Of a stretch of DNA of 64,000 nucleotides, positions 25,431 to 34,307 are shown one piece after another (within the stretch, counting starts at the first letter, position 1; the number at the start of each line of letters is the position of its first letter). Below the pieces are notes generated by a model. The model was not told the origin of the DNA. It searched no databases and saw nothing but the letters and a program-made list of their open reading frames with translations. The position numbers were made by a program, and so were the translations under genes. Where the stretch lies: NCBI GenBank assembly GCA_963706555.1, contig OY970164.1:1550001-1614000 (forward strand), written 5' to 3'. This DNA comes from Bog-473 sp963706555 (GTDB lineage: Bacteria; Actinomycetota; Acidimicrobiia; Acidimicrobiales; RAAP-2).

Positions 25431-26006
25431 GTGACTGACGACGAGGTGAACGCAGAGGACATCGACGACATCGAGCTGCACACCATCGATCCGATGCCGG
25501 CTGAATCGTCACCTTTCGGGCCTGGGTCCGGCCAGATCTTTGTCCCGTCAAAGTCCACTCCGTTCGAAGAGGATGTCGTTGACACACAGATTCCGGCTTC
25601 CGCACTCTGGGCGATGAAATACCGCCGGCACCTCCGATTCGGGCGACGTGACGATGACCACTTCCGCAGCGTTCTCGGGGACGAGGTCGATCCCGTCTAC
25701 GTTCTCGACGACGGTGCGACGCACTACATGATCTGCCGCGAAGTGGGTGTGGACGGGGCCAGCCTCTCCTTCTACCTGCTGGGCCGGATCACGCTCGATG
25801 TCTACTGGGAATTCACTGACGACGTTGCGGATGTCGTGGGCATTTTCGCGGAGGCCGACGACCTCTGTGTGTGCAGCGTGTACGAGGCCCCCGATGCGGT
25901 GTCCAATGTCTTCGTGGTCGAGGCCTACGGAGGCGACGATGTGCCCCTCGAGTACCTGTCCGCACATCCGAAGGTTCAGTTCCCCGACGAACCGGGTGGG
26001 GGCTAG
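25431..26006 (+). CDS. 191-residue hypothetical acidic protein
   Basis: Starts with GTG at 25431, 27 bp after an amidohydrolase. The first ~45 residues are acidic and low in complexity (DDEVNAEDIDDIELHTIDP). The rest looks like a small alpha/beta domain: ALWAMKYRRHLRFGRRDDDHF, YVLDDGATHYMICREVG, SFYLLGRITLDVYWEF, then a CVCSVYEAPDAVSNVFVVEAYGG segment. Strongly acidic overall (many Asp/Glu), no membrane segment. No family recognised. The operon position suggests an accessory role to the hydrolase. Confidence 0.65.
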   Translation: MTDDEVNAEDIDDIELHTIDPMPAESSPFGPGSGQIFVPSKSTPFEEDVVDTQIPASALWAMKYRRHLRFGRRDDDHFRSVLGDEVDPVYVLDDGATHYMICREVGVDGASLSFYLLGRITLDVYWEFTDDVADVVGIFAEADDLCVCSVYEAPDAVSNVFVVEAYGGDDVPLEYLSAHPKVQFPDEPGGG

Positions 26007-26151
26007 TTTCCCGGTTCCCCGATCCAGATCGGGCGCGGAGACTTTCCGGCAGGTGACATGGACGTGGAGTCCCGGTGAACCTTTGGGGAACGACGCGCTG
26101 CGCGCATCGGGAGTGTCTCCACGTTCGGGCCCGAGCGAGCATGATGTGCGC

Positions 26152-26913
26152 ATGGACACACGCGAGCGACTCCTGCCCCTGGCCGGTGCCAGCAATTTCC
26201 GGGACCTTGGTGGCTATCCCACGACCGACGGCGGCATGACCCGCTGGGGGCAGCTCTTTCGGAGCGACACGCTGCACGAGTTGACCGAGGCCGATCTCGA
26301 GGTCCTGCGCGACGTGGGGCTCGCCAGCGTCATCGACCTCCGCACGGCAACCGAACTTGGGCGCTCCGGGAGGGGCCTGCTCGGTCAAGAGCCGGTGGCC
26401 TACCTGCACGCCTCGGTGCTCCAGGAGGAGGGTGGAGAATCGGTTGCAATCCCCGCTCCGTCTGGCGATGATCCGGCAGAGCGCTACCTGTGGTACCTCG
26501 ACGTCGGCCACGGCGCCCTTCGTGAAGCACTCACCATGGTCGCCGATCCGAAGAACCGTCCATTGGTCTTCCACTGCGCCGCGGGCAAGGATCGAACAGG
26601 GGTCCTGGCCGCACTGCTCCTGGACATACTGGGCGTGGAGCACACGGTGATCGTCGACGACTACGCCATTACGGCGACGCGCATGGAACTGATCCTGGAG
26701 CGTTTGCGGCGCGATCCGGTCTGGGGGAGCTCAATCGCGGAGATTCCCCCTGGGCGTGTGCATGCGGAGGCGACGACCATGGCTCGTTTCCTCGAACTGC
26801 TCTCCACGCGTCATGGCGGGGCACGCGAGTGGGCACTGGCAGCCGGGGTTCCCCCGGAGACCCTCAGACAAATGACCACACAGTTGGTAGAGCGGGTCAC
26901 GCTGTCTGCGTAA
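26152..26913 (+). CDS. Tyrosine-protein phosphatase (Y_phosphatase3/dual-specificity type)
   Basis: A 253-residue phosphatase. The ATG at 26152 gives the canonical N-terminus with GASNFRDLGGYPTTDGG and GQLFRSDTLHELTEADL. The P-loop HCAAGKDRTG supplies the nucleophile Cys142 and the arginine six residues later; the general-acid Asp is probably in the loop after VIDLRTATE. Related mycobacterial proteins (PtpB-like) dephosphorylate phosphotyrosine, phosphoserine and phosphoinositides. No signal peptide is present, so it acts inside the cell unless exported by another route. It stands 145 bp after the unknown gene and converges on the BrkB-type gene. Confidence 0.92.
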   Translation: MDTRERLLPLAGASNFRDLGGYPTTDGGMTRWGQLFRSDTLHELTEADLEVLRDVGLASVIDLRTATELGRSGRGLLGQEPVAYLHASVLQEEGGESVAIPAPSGDDPAERYLWYLDVGHGALREALTMVADPKNRPLVFHCAAGKDRTGVLAALLLDILGVEHTVIVDDYAITATRMELILERLRRDPVWGSSIAEIPPGRVHAEATTMARFLELLSTRHGGAREWALAAGVPPETLRQMTTQLVERVTLSA

Positions 26914-26984
26914 GAAACGGCCGATCGGCGGACGCGTCAGTCCAATGCCCCGCCCGGTCACAGCACAACGGGTCGTCCCCCCCG

Positions 26985-27908
26985 CTACCCCTCGCCTGCT
27001 CCGGCGAGCACCGGCGTCCGTGCCGCGGCTTCGCGCTCGAAAGCCGCGTTGATCTCGCCGCCGAGCAGGATGGCGATTCCCGTCAAATAGAGCCAGAAGA
27101 TCAGGATCGCCACCCCGGCAAAGGCTCCGTACGTCTTGACGTACGACCCGGAAATGGTTGTGTAGAAGGAGAATCCTATGGAGATGGCGGCCCATATGAC
27201 CGTCCCGACGACTGCGCCTGGGGATATCCATTGCCAGTGCGGATGAGGCTTGTCAGGTGCGGCGTAGTAGAGGACGGAGAACAGCAGTCCCACGAGAGCG
27301 AGGGCAACGACCCATCGCACGACGGTCCACCCGACGAGAAATGCACTACCCCCAAAAGGAAGTGCATCCTCAATTTCTCGGCCGATAGATTGGCCGAAAA
27401 CGACCAGCGCCGATGCTCCGCCACCGAGGATGGCGGCCGCCAGCAAGAGCGGAAGCGCTCGCAGACGTTTGGCAGCCGCGGAACGATCCTGCCCCACTCC
27501 GTACGCCATGTCGAGACCCTCTTCGACCTGCACCATGCCCGAGGTCGCACTCCAGATGGCGACAACTCCGGCGATGACGATCGCCACGATTGCCCCCGAT
27601 GTGTGTCCTTCGGAATGATTGATCGCACCGGTGAAGACATCCGAGGCACCCTCGGGGAGCGCCTTCGTCGTTCCGTTGATCAGTGCCACGGTGACATGGC
27701 GGGGCACATTGACCAGGGAAGAGACTGCGAGAAGCGCGATGATGATCGGAAACAACGCCAAAAACCAACGGAAGGCAAAACTGCCTGCCGCCACGGTGAT
27801 CCTGTCCGACTTCATGTGGGTCCCGGCGGAGGCCAGAGCCGCCTTCCAGTTTGCGATGAGACCTTGGTGGTCGTCGGGGGCTGCTTCGGGTGGGTTCGTC
27901 GTTGCCAC
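26985..27908 (-). CDS. YihY/virulence factor BrkB family integral membrane protein
   Basis: A 307-residue protein with about six membrane helices. The family pattern is clear: RITVAAGSFAFRWFLALFPIIIALLAV near the start, a central IVAIVIAGVVAIWSATSGMVQVEEGLDMAY, and the closing YGAFAGVAILIFWLYLTGIAILLGGEINAAFE, the most conserved BrkB segment. Function is unresolved in the family (once annotated RNase BN in error; proposed transport or envelope role). It starts with GTG at 27908. It converges on the phosphatase gene and diverges from the quinone-reductase-like gene 119 bp away. Confidence 0.9.
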   Translation of the reverse strand: MATTNPPEAAPDDHQGLIANWKAALASAGTHMKSDRITVAAGSFAFRWFLALFPIIIALLAVSSLVNVPRHVTVALINGTTKALPEGASDVFTGAINHSEGHTSGAIVAIVIAGVVAIWSATSGMVQVEEGLDMAYGVGQDRSAAAKRLRALPLLLAAAILGGGASALVVFGQSIGREIEDALPFGGSAFLVGWTVVRWVVALALVGLLFSVLYYAAPDKPHPHWQWISPGAVVGTVIWAAISIGFSFYTTISGSYVKTYGAFAGVAILIFWLYLTGIAILLGGEINAAFEREAAARTPVLAGAGEG

Positions 27909-28027
27909 GTGGGCTCGACCTCCGGTGCTCGTCGTCTGCGGTCTCTGTAGCTTCGCACCATTATTCTCAACTTCGATTGTGGGGTACGGCTGCGTCGTGC
28001 CGCGGGGACTTCCTGAAAGGAAGCATT

Positions 28028-28977
28028 ATGAGAGCAGTTGGCCTGACCGAATTCGGAGGGCCGGAGGTCCTTCAGGTCTTCGACGTTGCTGAGCCCGTCC
28101 CCGGTCCGGGGGAACTGCGCATCCGTGTCCATGCTGCCGCAGTGAACCCGACGGACACGGGTTTCCGTGCCGGAGCTACCTCGGACCGCGCCTCGAAGGC
28201 CGCCCGAGACCCTATGTGCCCGGGATGGACGCGGCCGGTACCGTCGACATGATCGGGCCAGGCGTTGCGACCTCCTTGCAGGTCGGTGATCCCGTGATGG
28301 CGGTCGTCCTTCCGTATGGGCCGCACGGTGGGGCCTACGCCGAGCTCATCGTCGTTCCTGCGGACTCGGTCGTCCGTGCTCCGGCGGGCGTGGACCTTGC
28401 AGCCGCGTCAACTATTTTGATGAACGCCCTCACCGCTCGCCTCGCTCTTGACGACCTTGCGCCACGCAAGGGCGGGACAGTGGCGGTGACCGGCGCCGCG
28501 GGCGCATTCGGCGGCTACGCCGTGCAGCTGGCGAAGGCAGACGGACTCACCGTCATCGCCGATGCGTCGGCGGCAGACGATGAACTCGTCGCCGGGTTCG
28601 GGGCCGACGAGGTCGTTCGCCGGGGAGATGACGTCGCCGCGCGGATCCTGCAGTGCGCGCCTGGCGGTGTCGATGGTGTCATGGACGGCGCGTTGCTCCA
28701 CGCACTGGTGCTACCCGCGATCCGCGACGGAGGTGGCTTGGCGGTCGTCCGCGGTTGGGAAGGACCGAGCGAGCGTGACATCACCATTTTTCCGATCTGG
28801 GTCAGGCGTGCGCTCACCGATACGCCCCGCTTGTCCGCGCTGAGAGACCTCGTGGAAGCGGGGCGACTCACAGCACGGGTGGCTGCGGTCCTTCCGGCCG
28901 ATCAGGCCGCCGAGGCGCACCGTCGGCTCGAAGCCGGAGGGGTACGCGGTCGCATCGTCTTGGACTTCACCGCCTAG
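28028..28977 (+). pseudogene. Zinc-free MDR/quinone oxidoreductase-like gene with a frameshift
   Basis: The N-terminal part (ATG 28028, ribosome-binding site AAAGGAAG) reads MRAVGLTEFGGPEVLQVFD to VNPTDTGFRAG. The remainder (SYLGPRLEGRPRPYVPGMDAAGTVD, VTGAAGAFGGYAVQLAKADG, RIVLDFTA) is in another frame, joined near 28173. Adding one base there restores a continuous NAD(P)H:quinone oxidoreductase of about 316 residues. Both halves are otherwise intact with no further stops, so this is either a very recent mutation or a sequence error. The second half alone could start at GTG 28216. Its end overlaps the opposing DUF2889 gene by 11 bp. Confidence 0.85.
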
Positions 28978-30004
28978 AAAGGCGTTGCTGGCCCACCAGG
29001 ACGTGCAGGGGGAGGAGATCGGAGAGAAAGCGGAACGCATCATTGAGATGGGTGCACGTAGAGGTCCCCACGAACTCGGTGCGGACGTCCACCCGTAGCC
29101 GCTCCAATGGTTTGGCGACCATTCGAGCCGAGCTTCCGACAGCGGCCGGACATTCGACCCACGGAAGGACGCGCGCCTGCGTTCGGAGCTCCTCAATGCG
29201 GCTGACGGTCGGATCGAGCGATCCCTCGACGATGTACTCGTGGATAATGCTCTCCGTTCCATTCGCGTCCCCGTAGCTGTCGCGAAAGTGTGAGTCGAAG
29301 GTCCAGACGGCGGTGTCGTCCGGCGGCACCAGGTCCAGCCGCCTTCGGCGACGGGTGGCCTCGCAAGGGAGGTCTGCCATGGGATGCCAGGAGAGGGCGT
29401 CACCGGCGCGTTCGAGCACGGGAGCCTCTGGCCCCATGGCGATCGGCGACTGACCTTCCTTGCGGAAGGTCACCATGATGGTGGCGTCACTGGCCCACCC
29501 TGCACACATGTCCTCCGACGCATGGACATGTCGCTCGTACGCTTTTGCTGCGGGCTCATCGGGTGCCGGGCTGAGTGCCCGGTTCCGCTGCACGGCATAG
29601 CCGGAGACCAAGGTTGCGCCCGGCAAGTCGTCGAGCAGCGCGTGAAGAAGTGTCTGGTCGGCCACGTGGTCGGGAAGGAGCTCGGACATGCGGGCGCGAA
29701 AGCCCGGGCCGACAGATGCGCCCAACAGCTCGGTCAGGCGAGGTTCGAAGGGGTCGGTATCGATGGCGATGAGCTCGCGGTTCGGAGCGATCCGTGCCCG
29801 AAGGATCTGGTCGACTTGGAATCGTGCGGCCCCCGCCCGATCAGTCAGAAGATCGCGGGCACGAGCGTCGACGACGCTGTTGTCCTTGGGCCCGTTCGGC
29901 CTGCTGGTGTCGATGCTGGTCGTGCGGCGCCCTGATCCGGGGCGTCGCAACGGAGAGCCGGGTCGCGGATCAGCGGGACCGGCGCGTTCGGGAATGAGAA
30001 GCAT
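28967..30004 (-). CDS. DUF2889 domain protein
   Basis: A 345-residue protein; the ATG at 30004 overlaps the stop of the TetR gene as ATGA, so the two are translationally coupled. The C-terminal half carries the DUF2889 pattern: WTFDSHFRDSYGD, then ESIIHEYIVEGSLD, then VLPWVECPAAVGSSARMVA, and finally TSTCTHLNDAFRFLSDL. The Cys, His and Asn in these motifs are conserved in the family, whose activity is unknown but which recurs beside acyl-CoA and steroid/aromatic catabolic genes in actinobacteria. Here it sits divergent to such an operon under a shared regulator. The N-terminal 30 residues are low complexity. Confidence 0.82.
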   Translation of the reverse strand: MLLIPERAGPADPRPGSPLRRPGSGRRTTSIDTSRPNGPKDNSVVDARARDLLTDRAGAARFQVDQILRARIAPNRELIAIDTDPFEPRLTELLGASVGPGFRARMSELLPDHVADQTLLHALLDDLPGATLVSGYAVQRNRALSPAPDEPAAKAYERHVHASEDMCAGWASDATIMVTFRKEGQSPIAMGPEAPVLERAGDALSWHPMADLPCEATRRRRRLDLVPPDDTAVWTFDSHFRDSYGDANGTESIIHEYIVEGSLDPTVSRIEELRTQARVLPWVECPAAVGSSARMVAKPLERLRVDVRTEFVGTSTCTHLNDAFRFLSDLLPLHVLVGQQRLSRR

Positions 30005-30639
30005 CAGGCGTCGTGGGTCATCAGGCTGACCGCCCGATCGAACTCGGCTTCGATCAACGGCGCCAACGGCGTCGGGTCCGGAAGGTCGAGCCACTGGTCC
30101 ACGGCGGTCCGGAGAACGGCGAAGCCGATGACGGCGGCGAGTCTGGCTTGGGGATCAGGCTCGTCCAATCGACGGCGGTCGGCCAATGCGCGCGCCATTC
30201 CCCGCTCGCCGATATTTCGCTGATCGAAGTCACGTCCACGGAGGGCCGCAGACGAGGAGAGCGCCTCACGCAACATTCGAATCCTGCCGAACGCCGGTTC
30301 GTTCGTTGGCGCCGTCGCCACGAGTGCGGCGCGGAGAGCCTCGATATCGCTCATCGACCTCGGCTGACTTCTGATGGCAGGGGCTGCGGCCAATGGTTCG
30401 TCGAATGGGAGAAGCACGTCCTCCTTCGAGTCGAAATGGCGGAAGAAGGTCCGAGGTGAGACTCCGGCCCGGTTGGCGATCTGCTCGACCGTCGTCGCCC
30501 CGTAGCCGTGGGTCGCGAACAACTCGATCGCCGCTTCTGCCAGCGCCTGCCTGGTCCGATCCCGATTCTGCGCGCGCCGGTCCGGCCGGGTGGCTTCCTG
30601 GTGTGCAGCGGCGAAGATGGGCGGCGTGTCGACCTTCAT
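30004..30639 (-). CDS. TetR-family transcriptional regulator of the acyl-CoA locus
   Basis: A 211-residue repressor. The helix-turn-helix is at about residues 30-75 (ALAEAAIELFATHGYGATTVEQIANRAGVSPRTFFRHFDSKEDVL read in parts), with the rigid YxxF-type FFRHF signature. The C-terminal domain resembles the mycofactocin-regulator group (EALSSSAALRGRDFDQRN). It is coupled to DUF2889 downstream and divergent from the PaaK-like operon. The 94-bp gap contains a perfect 16-bp palindrome overlapping the -35 box of the rightward promoter, so it very likely represses that operon and itself. The inducer is probably an acyl-CoA or the pathway substrate, by inference. Confidence 0.92.
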   Translation of the reverse strand: MKVDTPPIFAAAHQEATRPDRRAQNRDRTRQALAEAAIELFATHGYGATTVEQIANRAGVSPRTFFRHFDSKEDVLLPFDEPLAAAPAIRSQPRSMSDIEALRAALVATAPTNEPAFGRIRMLREALSSSAALRGRDFDQRNIGERGMARALADRRRLDEPDPQARLAAVIGFAVLRTAVDQWLDLPDPTPLAPLIEAEFDRAVSLMTHDA

Positions 30640-30677
30640 GGTGCTCCAGTTTGATTGACGGAGCCAGCTGGCAGCTC

Positions 30678-30693
30678 AGTGTCACTTGACACT
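30678..30693. promoter_or_regulatory. Probable TetR operator
   Basis: AGTGTCA (30678-30684), CT, TGACACT (30687-30693): perfect 7-bp arms with a 2-bp centre. It is in the middle of the divergent TetR/PaaK-like intergenic region and overlaps the -35 element of the rightward promoter. Confidence 0.75.
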
Positions 30694-30714
30694 CTACTGC
30701 CACAAGTCTAACTT
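30686..30714 (+). promoter_or_regulatory. Promoter of the PaaK-like operon
   Basis: A perfect -35 box TTGACA (30686-30691), a 17-bp spacer and a -10 box TAACTT (30709-30714, fitting the actinobacterial TAnnnT pattern) lie 20 bp before the start codon at 30734. The -35 box is inside the palindrome at 30678-30693, so bound repressor would block polymerase. Confidence 0.6.
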
Positions 30715-30733
30715 GCCGCGGCGGAGGTCGTGA

Positions 30734-32047
30734 ATGTCGAACAACGTGGAGCCCCTGACCCGCATGCTCGACGAGCACATCGAGGCGATGGATCGGGACG
30801 ATCTTCGCTCCTACCAGGAGAATCGTCTCCTCGAGGCGCTCGCCTACGTCGAGCGCCATTCGCCGCTCTTCGCTGAGGCATGGGGATCGGTCGGACTCCG
30901 CGCATCAGACATCTCGTCGCTCGCTGACTTCCAGGCCCGGGTTCCGTTCGTCGACAAGGACACCGTGCGGGCCTATCGAACGGCGCACGGCGACCCGTTG
31001 GGCGGCCTTCGTCGCATGGCTGACGCCAGTGCCCTCTCCTCGACCACCGGGACGACCGGCGACCCTGTCGTGCTCCCCGTCGGCCACGGCGATGGTGTCG
31101 GCTTGGCTCGCGATTGGTGGGAGATCGGCGTGCGCCCCGGCGATGCCGTGGCGTTCATGCTGTTCACGTTTCGGGGGCCTGCGTGGCTGACCACGCACGC
31201 GCTCGGAGCTTCAGCCGTGCTCTTCGATCACCATCCATCGGAGTTCGATCGTTGGTGCCGTGCCTCGCTCGAGGTGGAGCCGACCCTTCTCTACCTCCTG
31301 AGCGGCCCTCTCATCATGGCCATGGCCCACATGGAACGGGCCGGCATGCTGCCCTACGCGTTGCACGAGGTGTTTGCGAGCTACAAGGGCGTGGTGATCG
31401 GTGGGGATCATCTCGGCATCGAGGCCCGCGGCGATCTGGAACGCTGGGGTGGCGAGCCCTTCCTCCACACGGCGGTGGGCGATTGCGGGAGCGCCACCGA
31501 ATGCAGGGAGCACGATGGCCTGCACGCCGGTGAGGATTCCGTGCTCATCGAGATCCTCGATCCTGATGGTTCGTCCCCGGTGTCAGAAGGAGAAGTAGGC
31601 GAGTTGGTGGCGACCAACCTGGTACCCCGGAGCGGCAATCCCCTGGTGCGCTACCGGTCCGAGGACCTCGTGCGATGGAGCACCGCGCCATGCCGGTGCG
31701 GGCGTACCGGCATGCGATTGTGGCCGGTCGGCCGAAAGGGAGACGAGGTGGTGATCGACGGTCATTCGGTGCTGCCGATGGATATCTGGAGAGCGGTGGA
31801 GTCGGTTCCTGCGTCTTCCGCCGGCTACTTCCAACTGATCCGGACGGGACGAGAGATGGACGTGCTCAGGGTGCGGGTGGGCCACACCGCAGATCTCGGT
31901 GGGCGAAGCCTGCCGTCGGTGCGTGATGATCTGGTCGGCGCGATCGAGTCCGCGGTCGGGATCGCACCCGAGATCGAACTGGTCGACAACGACGTGTTGC
32001 TGCGATTGGGCCCGCCCCACAAGATCCCCCGGGTGGCGTCGTCGTGA
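30734..32047 (+). CDS. Phenylacetate-CoA ligase (PaaK)-like AMP-forming enzyme
   Basis: A 437-residue adenylate-forming protein of the PaaK/LuxE group. The P-loop is intact (ALSSTTGTTGDPVVLP, near residue 98). The region around ERWGGEPFLHTAVGDCGSATECREHDGLH matches the substrate/AMP segment. RYRSEDLVRWSTAPCRCGRTG is the adenylate-binding arginine/aspartate region followed by the Cys pair typical of PaaK. It would activate an aryl or carboxylic acid to its CoA thioester. It is the first gene of an operon; its stop overlaps the next start as GTGA. GGAGG (30723-30727) is the ribosome-binding site. Confidence 0.88.
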   Translation: MSNNVEPLTRMLDEHIEAMDRDDLRSYQENRLLEALAYVERHSPLFAEAWGSVGLRASDISSLADFQARVPFVDKDTVRAYRTAHGDPLGGLRRMADASALSSTTGTTGDPVVLPVGHGDGVGLARDWWEIGVRPGDAVAFMLFTFRGPAWLTTHALGASAVLFDHHPSEFDRWCRASLEVEPTLLYLLSGPLIMAMAHMERAGMLPYALHEVFASYKGVVIGGDHLGIEARGDLERWGGEPFLHTAVGDCGSATECREHDGLHAGEDSVLIEILDPDGSSPVSEGEVGELVATNLVPRSGNPLVRYRSEDLVRWSTAPCRCGRTGMRLWPVGRKGDEVVIDGHSVLPMDIWRAVESVPASSAGYFQLIRTGREMDVLRVRVGHTADLGGRSLPSVRDDLVGAIESAVGIAPEIELVDNDVLLRLGPPHKIPRVASS

Positions 32048-32760
32048 GTGGGCCGAATTACTGGAAAGTGCCCCGGGTATCGGGGGCGGACACCTGGGGG
32101 TATGGCCGCTACGGCGACGACCAGCTGCTCCCGCTGAGTTTTGACGACATTGCGCACGACACCGCCGCCGCCATGACAGCGGTGTCGGCCCTGGGCCTTC
32201 CCGATCGCTCCATCGTGGTCGTGACGTCCACGGTGGCGGATGTCGGGTACTTCCATCCGCTGCAGAGCGCGGCGAAAGACATGGGCTTGATGGTGTGCAA
32301 TGCCGATGCATCGGCCATGGATGTGGATCGCGTGGAGATGTTCGCCCGCCTCCTGAACGTCGCTGCCGTCATCGGTGTCAACGATGCGCTGGTCGACGGG
32401 ATCCTCGAGCGAGGTCATGATCCCAGGTCCTTCTTCTCGGGTGTCCCGATGGTGATCGCCGGCGCGGGCGCCCATGGTCGACTTGTGGCAGCCGGGATCG
32501 ACGCGTTGGCGTTCGACCTCCTGGGCCCCGTCCTGGCGATGTCGTGCCGCCACCGAAATCTCCACGTCGACGGACGCCAGTGGGCCATCGTCGAAAGAGG
32601 GGGCACGCTCCACGTCTCGAGCCGGGCCCGGCGAGCACTCCCCTTCGACCACTTCGATACCGGGATTGGGGGGCTCGTCCGTGACGATGTCTGTCTGTGT
32701 GGGCGCCGCGATCCCATTGTTGAGATCGCGGCGGCACGCGTCGTCGACAGGTCTGCATGA
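32044..32760 (+). CDS. PaaK-related protein lacking the ATP-binding loop
   Basis: A 238-residue protein with GTG start overlapping the PaaK-like gene by 4 nt and ending in ATGA overlap with the next. It looks like a shortened relative of adenylate-forming PaaK proteins: an N-terminal segment (LGLPDRSIVVVTSTVADVGYFHPLQSAAKDMG), a middle AVIGVNDALVDGI, and a C-terminal RALPFDHFDTGIGGLVRDDVCLCGRRDP that matches the PaaK YRTGD...CxCG region. No SSGTTGxP loop exists, so it cannot bind ATP in the usual way. A non-catalytic partner of the neighbouring ligase is the simplest reading; the exact tiling of the three genes supports a complex. Confidence 0.6.
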   Translation: MSGPNYWKVPRVSGADTWGYGRYGDDQLLPLSFDDIAHDTAAAMTAVSALGLPDRSIVVVTSTVADVGYFHPLQSAAKDMGLMVCNADASAMDVDRVEMFARLLNVAAVIGVNDALVDGILERGHDPRSFFSGVPMVIAGAGAHGRLVAAGIDALAFDLLGPVLAMSCRHRNLHVDGRQWAIVERGGTLHVSSRARRALPFDHFDTGIGGLVRDDVCLCGRRDPIVEIAAARVVDRSA

Positions 32761-34307
32761 CGACGGTCGCGGGGACGACCGAGGCCACGTTGCCGTCGCT
32801 CTTGGACGAGCATGCCCGCAGCCGACCCGAAGGATTGGCCGTTGTGTGTGGGGACCACCGGCTGACCTGGTCCGAGCTCGACGTCGAGGTGCGGCAACTG
32901 GCGGGTGCGCTGGCGGGTGCCGGCGTGGGTCGGGGCGACCGGGTCCTGTGGATGGGCCAGAACTGTCACCGTGTGCTCCAGGCTCTGGCGGCATGTGCCC
33001 ATCTCGGTGCTGCCTTTTGCCCCGTCAACTGGCGCCAGTCGAGCGCCGAGCTCGCCTTTGTGCTCAATGACGCCGATCCCAAGCTGGTCTTCTGGCAAAA
33101 GGAGGAAGTGGGTGCGGCGATTCGTTCCGCCCGTGACGCAGCGTCGACGTCGGCGCGGTGGATTCAACACGATGGTGCCGCGTCGGACGACGAATCGTAT
33201 GACGCCTTCATCGGAGAATCTGGCGCATTTGCCCATGACTCGCAGGCCGAGCCGCAGGCGGCCGCCCTGATGATCTACACCGGCGCGTTCGGAGGGCATC
33301 CCCACGGTGCGCTTCTCAGCAATCGCGCCTTGACGACCGTCGGCGTCGCCAATGCCATGGTGCGGGGGTTGCGCGCCGACGACGTGTTCCTCAACTCGGG
33401 CCCGCTGTTCCACCTCGGCACGTGGATGTGCACGCTGGCCACCTACGTGCTCGGGGCGACAAACGTCTTTGTGCCTCGCGTGGACGCCGAGCTTCTCTTG
33501 CGCGTCATCGCGGACAACCGCTGCACGGGAGCCTTCCTCATGCCGACGACGGTCAGCGACCTGGTCGCGCTGAACACCTCGGTGCAGTTGGACCTGAGGA
33601 GCCTGCGCTGGTCCACATCGACGCCGGAGTGGGATGCCATGGTCTCGCCCGACGACAGCCCGTGGGCACGGCGCCCCGGGGGTACGGGTCAAACGGAGGT
33701 CGGCGGCCTTGCGACGTTCGCCGCGCTGGGTGGAGAGGGTCTCCACGGCCGGCCGTTTCCACTCGTCGAGCTCCGCGTCGTGGATCCTGAGGGAATCGAC
33801 GTGCCGCCGGACGAGGTCGGGGAGATGGTTCTGCGCGGTCCACTCGTCATGAACGGCTATCACAACCGTCCGGACCTCAATGCCGAGAAGTTCCGGGGCG
33901 GCTGGTATCACACGGGCGACCTGGCCCGGCGTCATGGCGACGGGTCGGTAACCTTCATCGCCCCCATGTCGCGGATGATCAAGTCGGCGGCCGAGAATAT
34001 CTATCCGGCCGAGGTGGAAGCCTGCCTCCGCCAGCACCCGCAGGTGCGCGCCGCCGCGGTGATCGGCGTTCCCGATGACCGGTGGGCGCAGTCGGTCAAA
34101 GCCATCGTGGTGCTGGAGGAAGGCGCGCACGTGGACGAAGCGGCATTGATCGACCATTGCCGCGCCACGATCGCTTCCTACAAGAAGCCGCGGTACGTGA
34201 CCTTCGTGGACGAGTTGCCCATGCTCGGCTTCGCCATCGACTATGACACCCTCGATGCCACGCACGGTGGCGGGGGCTATCCCGGAGGGGGAAATCGGAG
34301 TGCCTGA
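32757..34307 (+). CDS. Acyl-CoA synthetase-like protein with degenerate A3 and A10 motifs
   Basis: A 516-residue class I adenylate-forming protein. Domain order is normal: N-terminal LTWSELDVEVRQLAGAL, A5 region PGGTGQTEVGG, YHTGDLARRHGDGSVTF with the ribose-binding Asp, then SRMIKSAAENIYPAEVEA and a C-terminal subdomain. The phosphate loop, normally TSGTTGxPKG, reads YTGAFGGHPHGALLS (Tyr174 onward) with no TT pair or lysine. The A10 lysine (PRTxxGK) is absent: MLGFAIDYDTLDATHGGGG. This combination recalls an actinobacterial subgroup ending in GGGGYPGG. Adenylation would be impaired; thioesterification or a structural role is possible. ATGA overlap with the preceding gene. Confidence 0.82.
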   Translation: MTTVAGTTEATLPSLLDEHARSRPEGLAVVCGDHRLTWSELDVEVRQLAGALAGAGVGRGDRVLWMGQNCHRVLQALAACAHLGAAFCPVNWRQSSAELAFVLNDADPKLVFWQKEEVGAAIRSARDAASTSARWIQHDGAASDDESYDAFIGESGAFAHDSQAEPQAAALMIYTGAFGGHPHGALLSNRALTTVGVANAMVRGLRADDVFLNSGPLFHLGTWMCTLATYVLGATNVFVPRVDAELLLRVIADNRCTGAFLMPTTVSDLVALNTSVQLDLRSLRWSTSTPEWDAMVSPDDSPWARRPGGTGQTEVGGLATFAALGGEGLHGRPFPLVELRVVDPEGIDVPPDEVGEMVLRGPLVMNGYHNRPDLNAEKFRGGWYHTGDLARRHGDGSVTFIAPMSRMIKSAAENIYPAEVEACLRQHPQVRAAAVIGVPDDRWAQSVKAIVVLEEGAHVDEAALIDHCRATIASYKKPRYVTFVDELPMLGFAIDYDTLDATHGGGGYPGGGNRSA

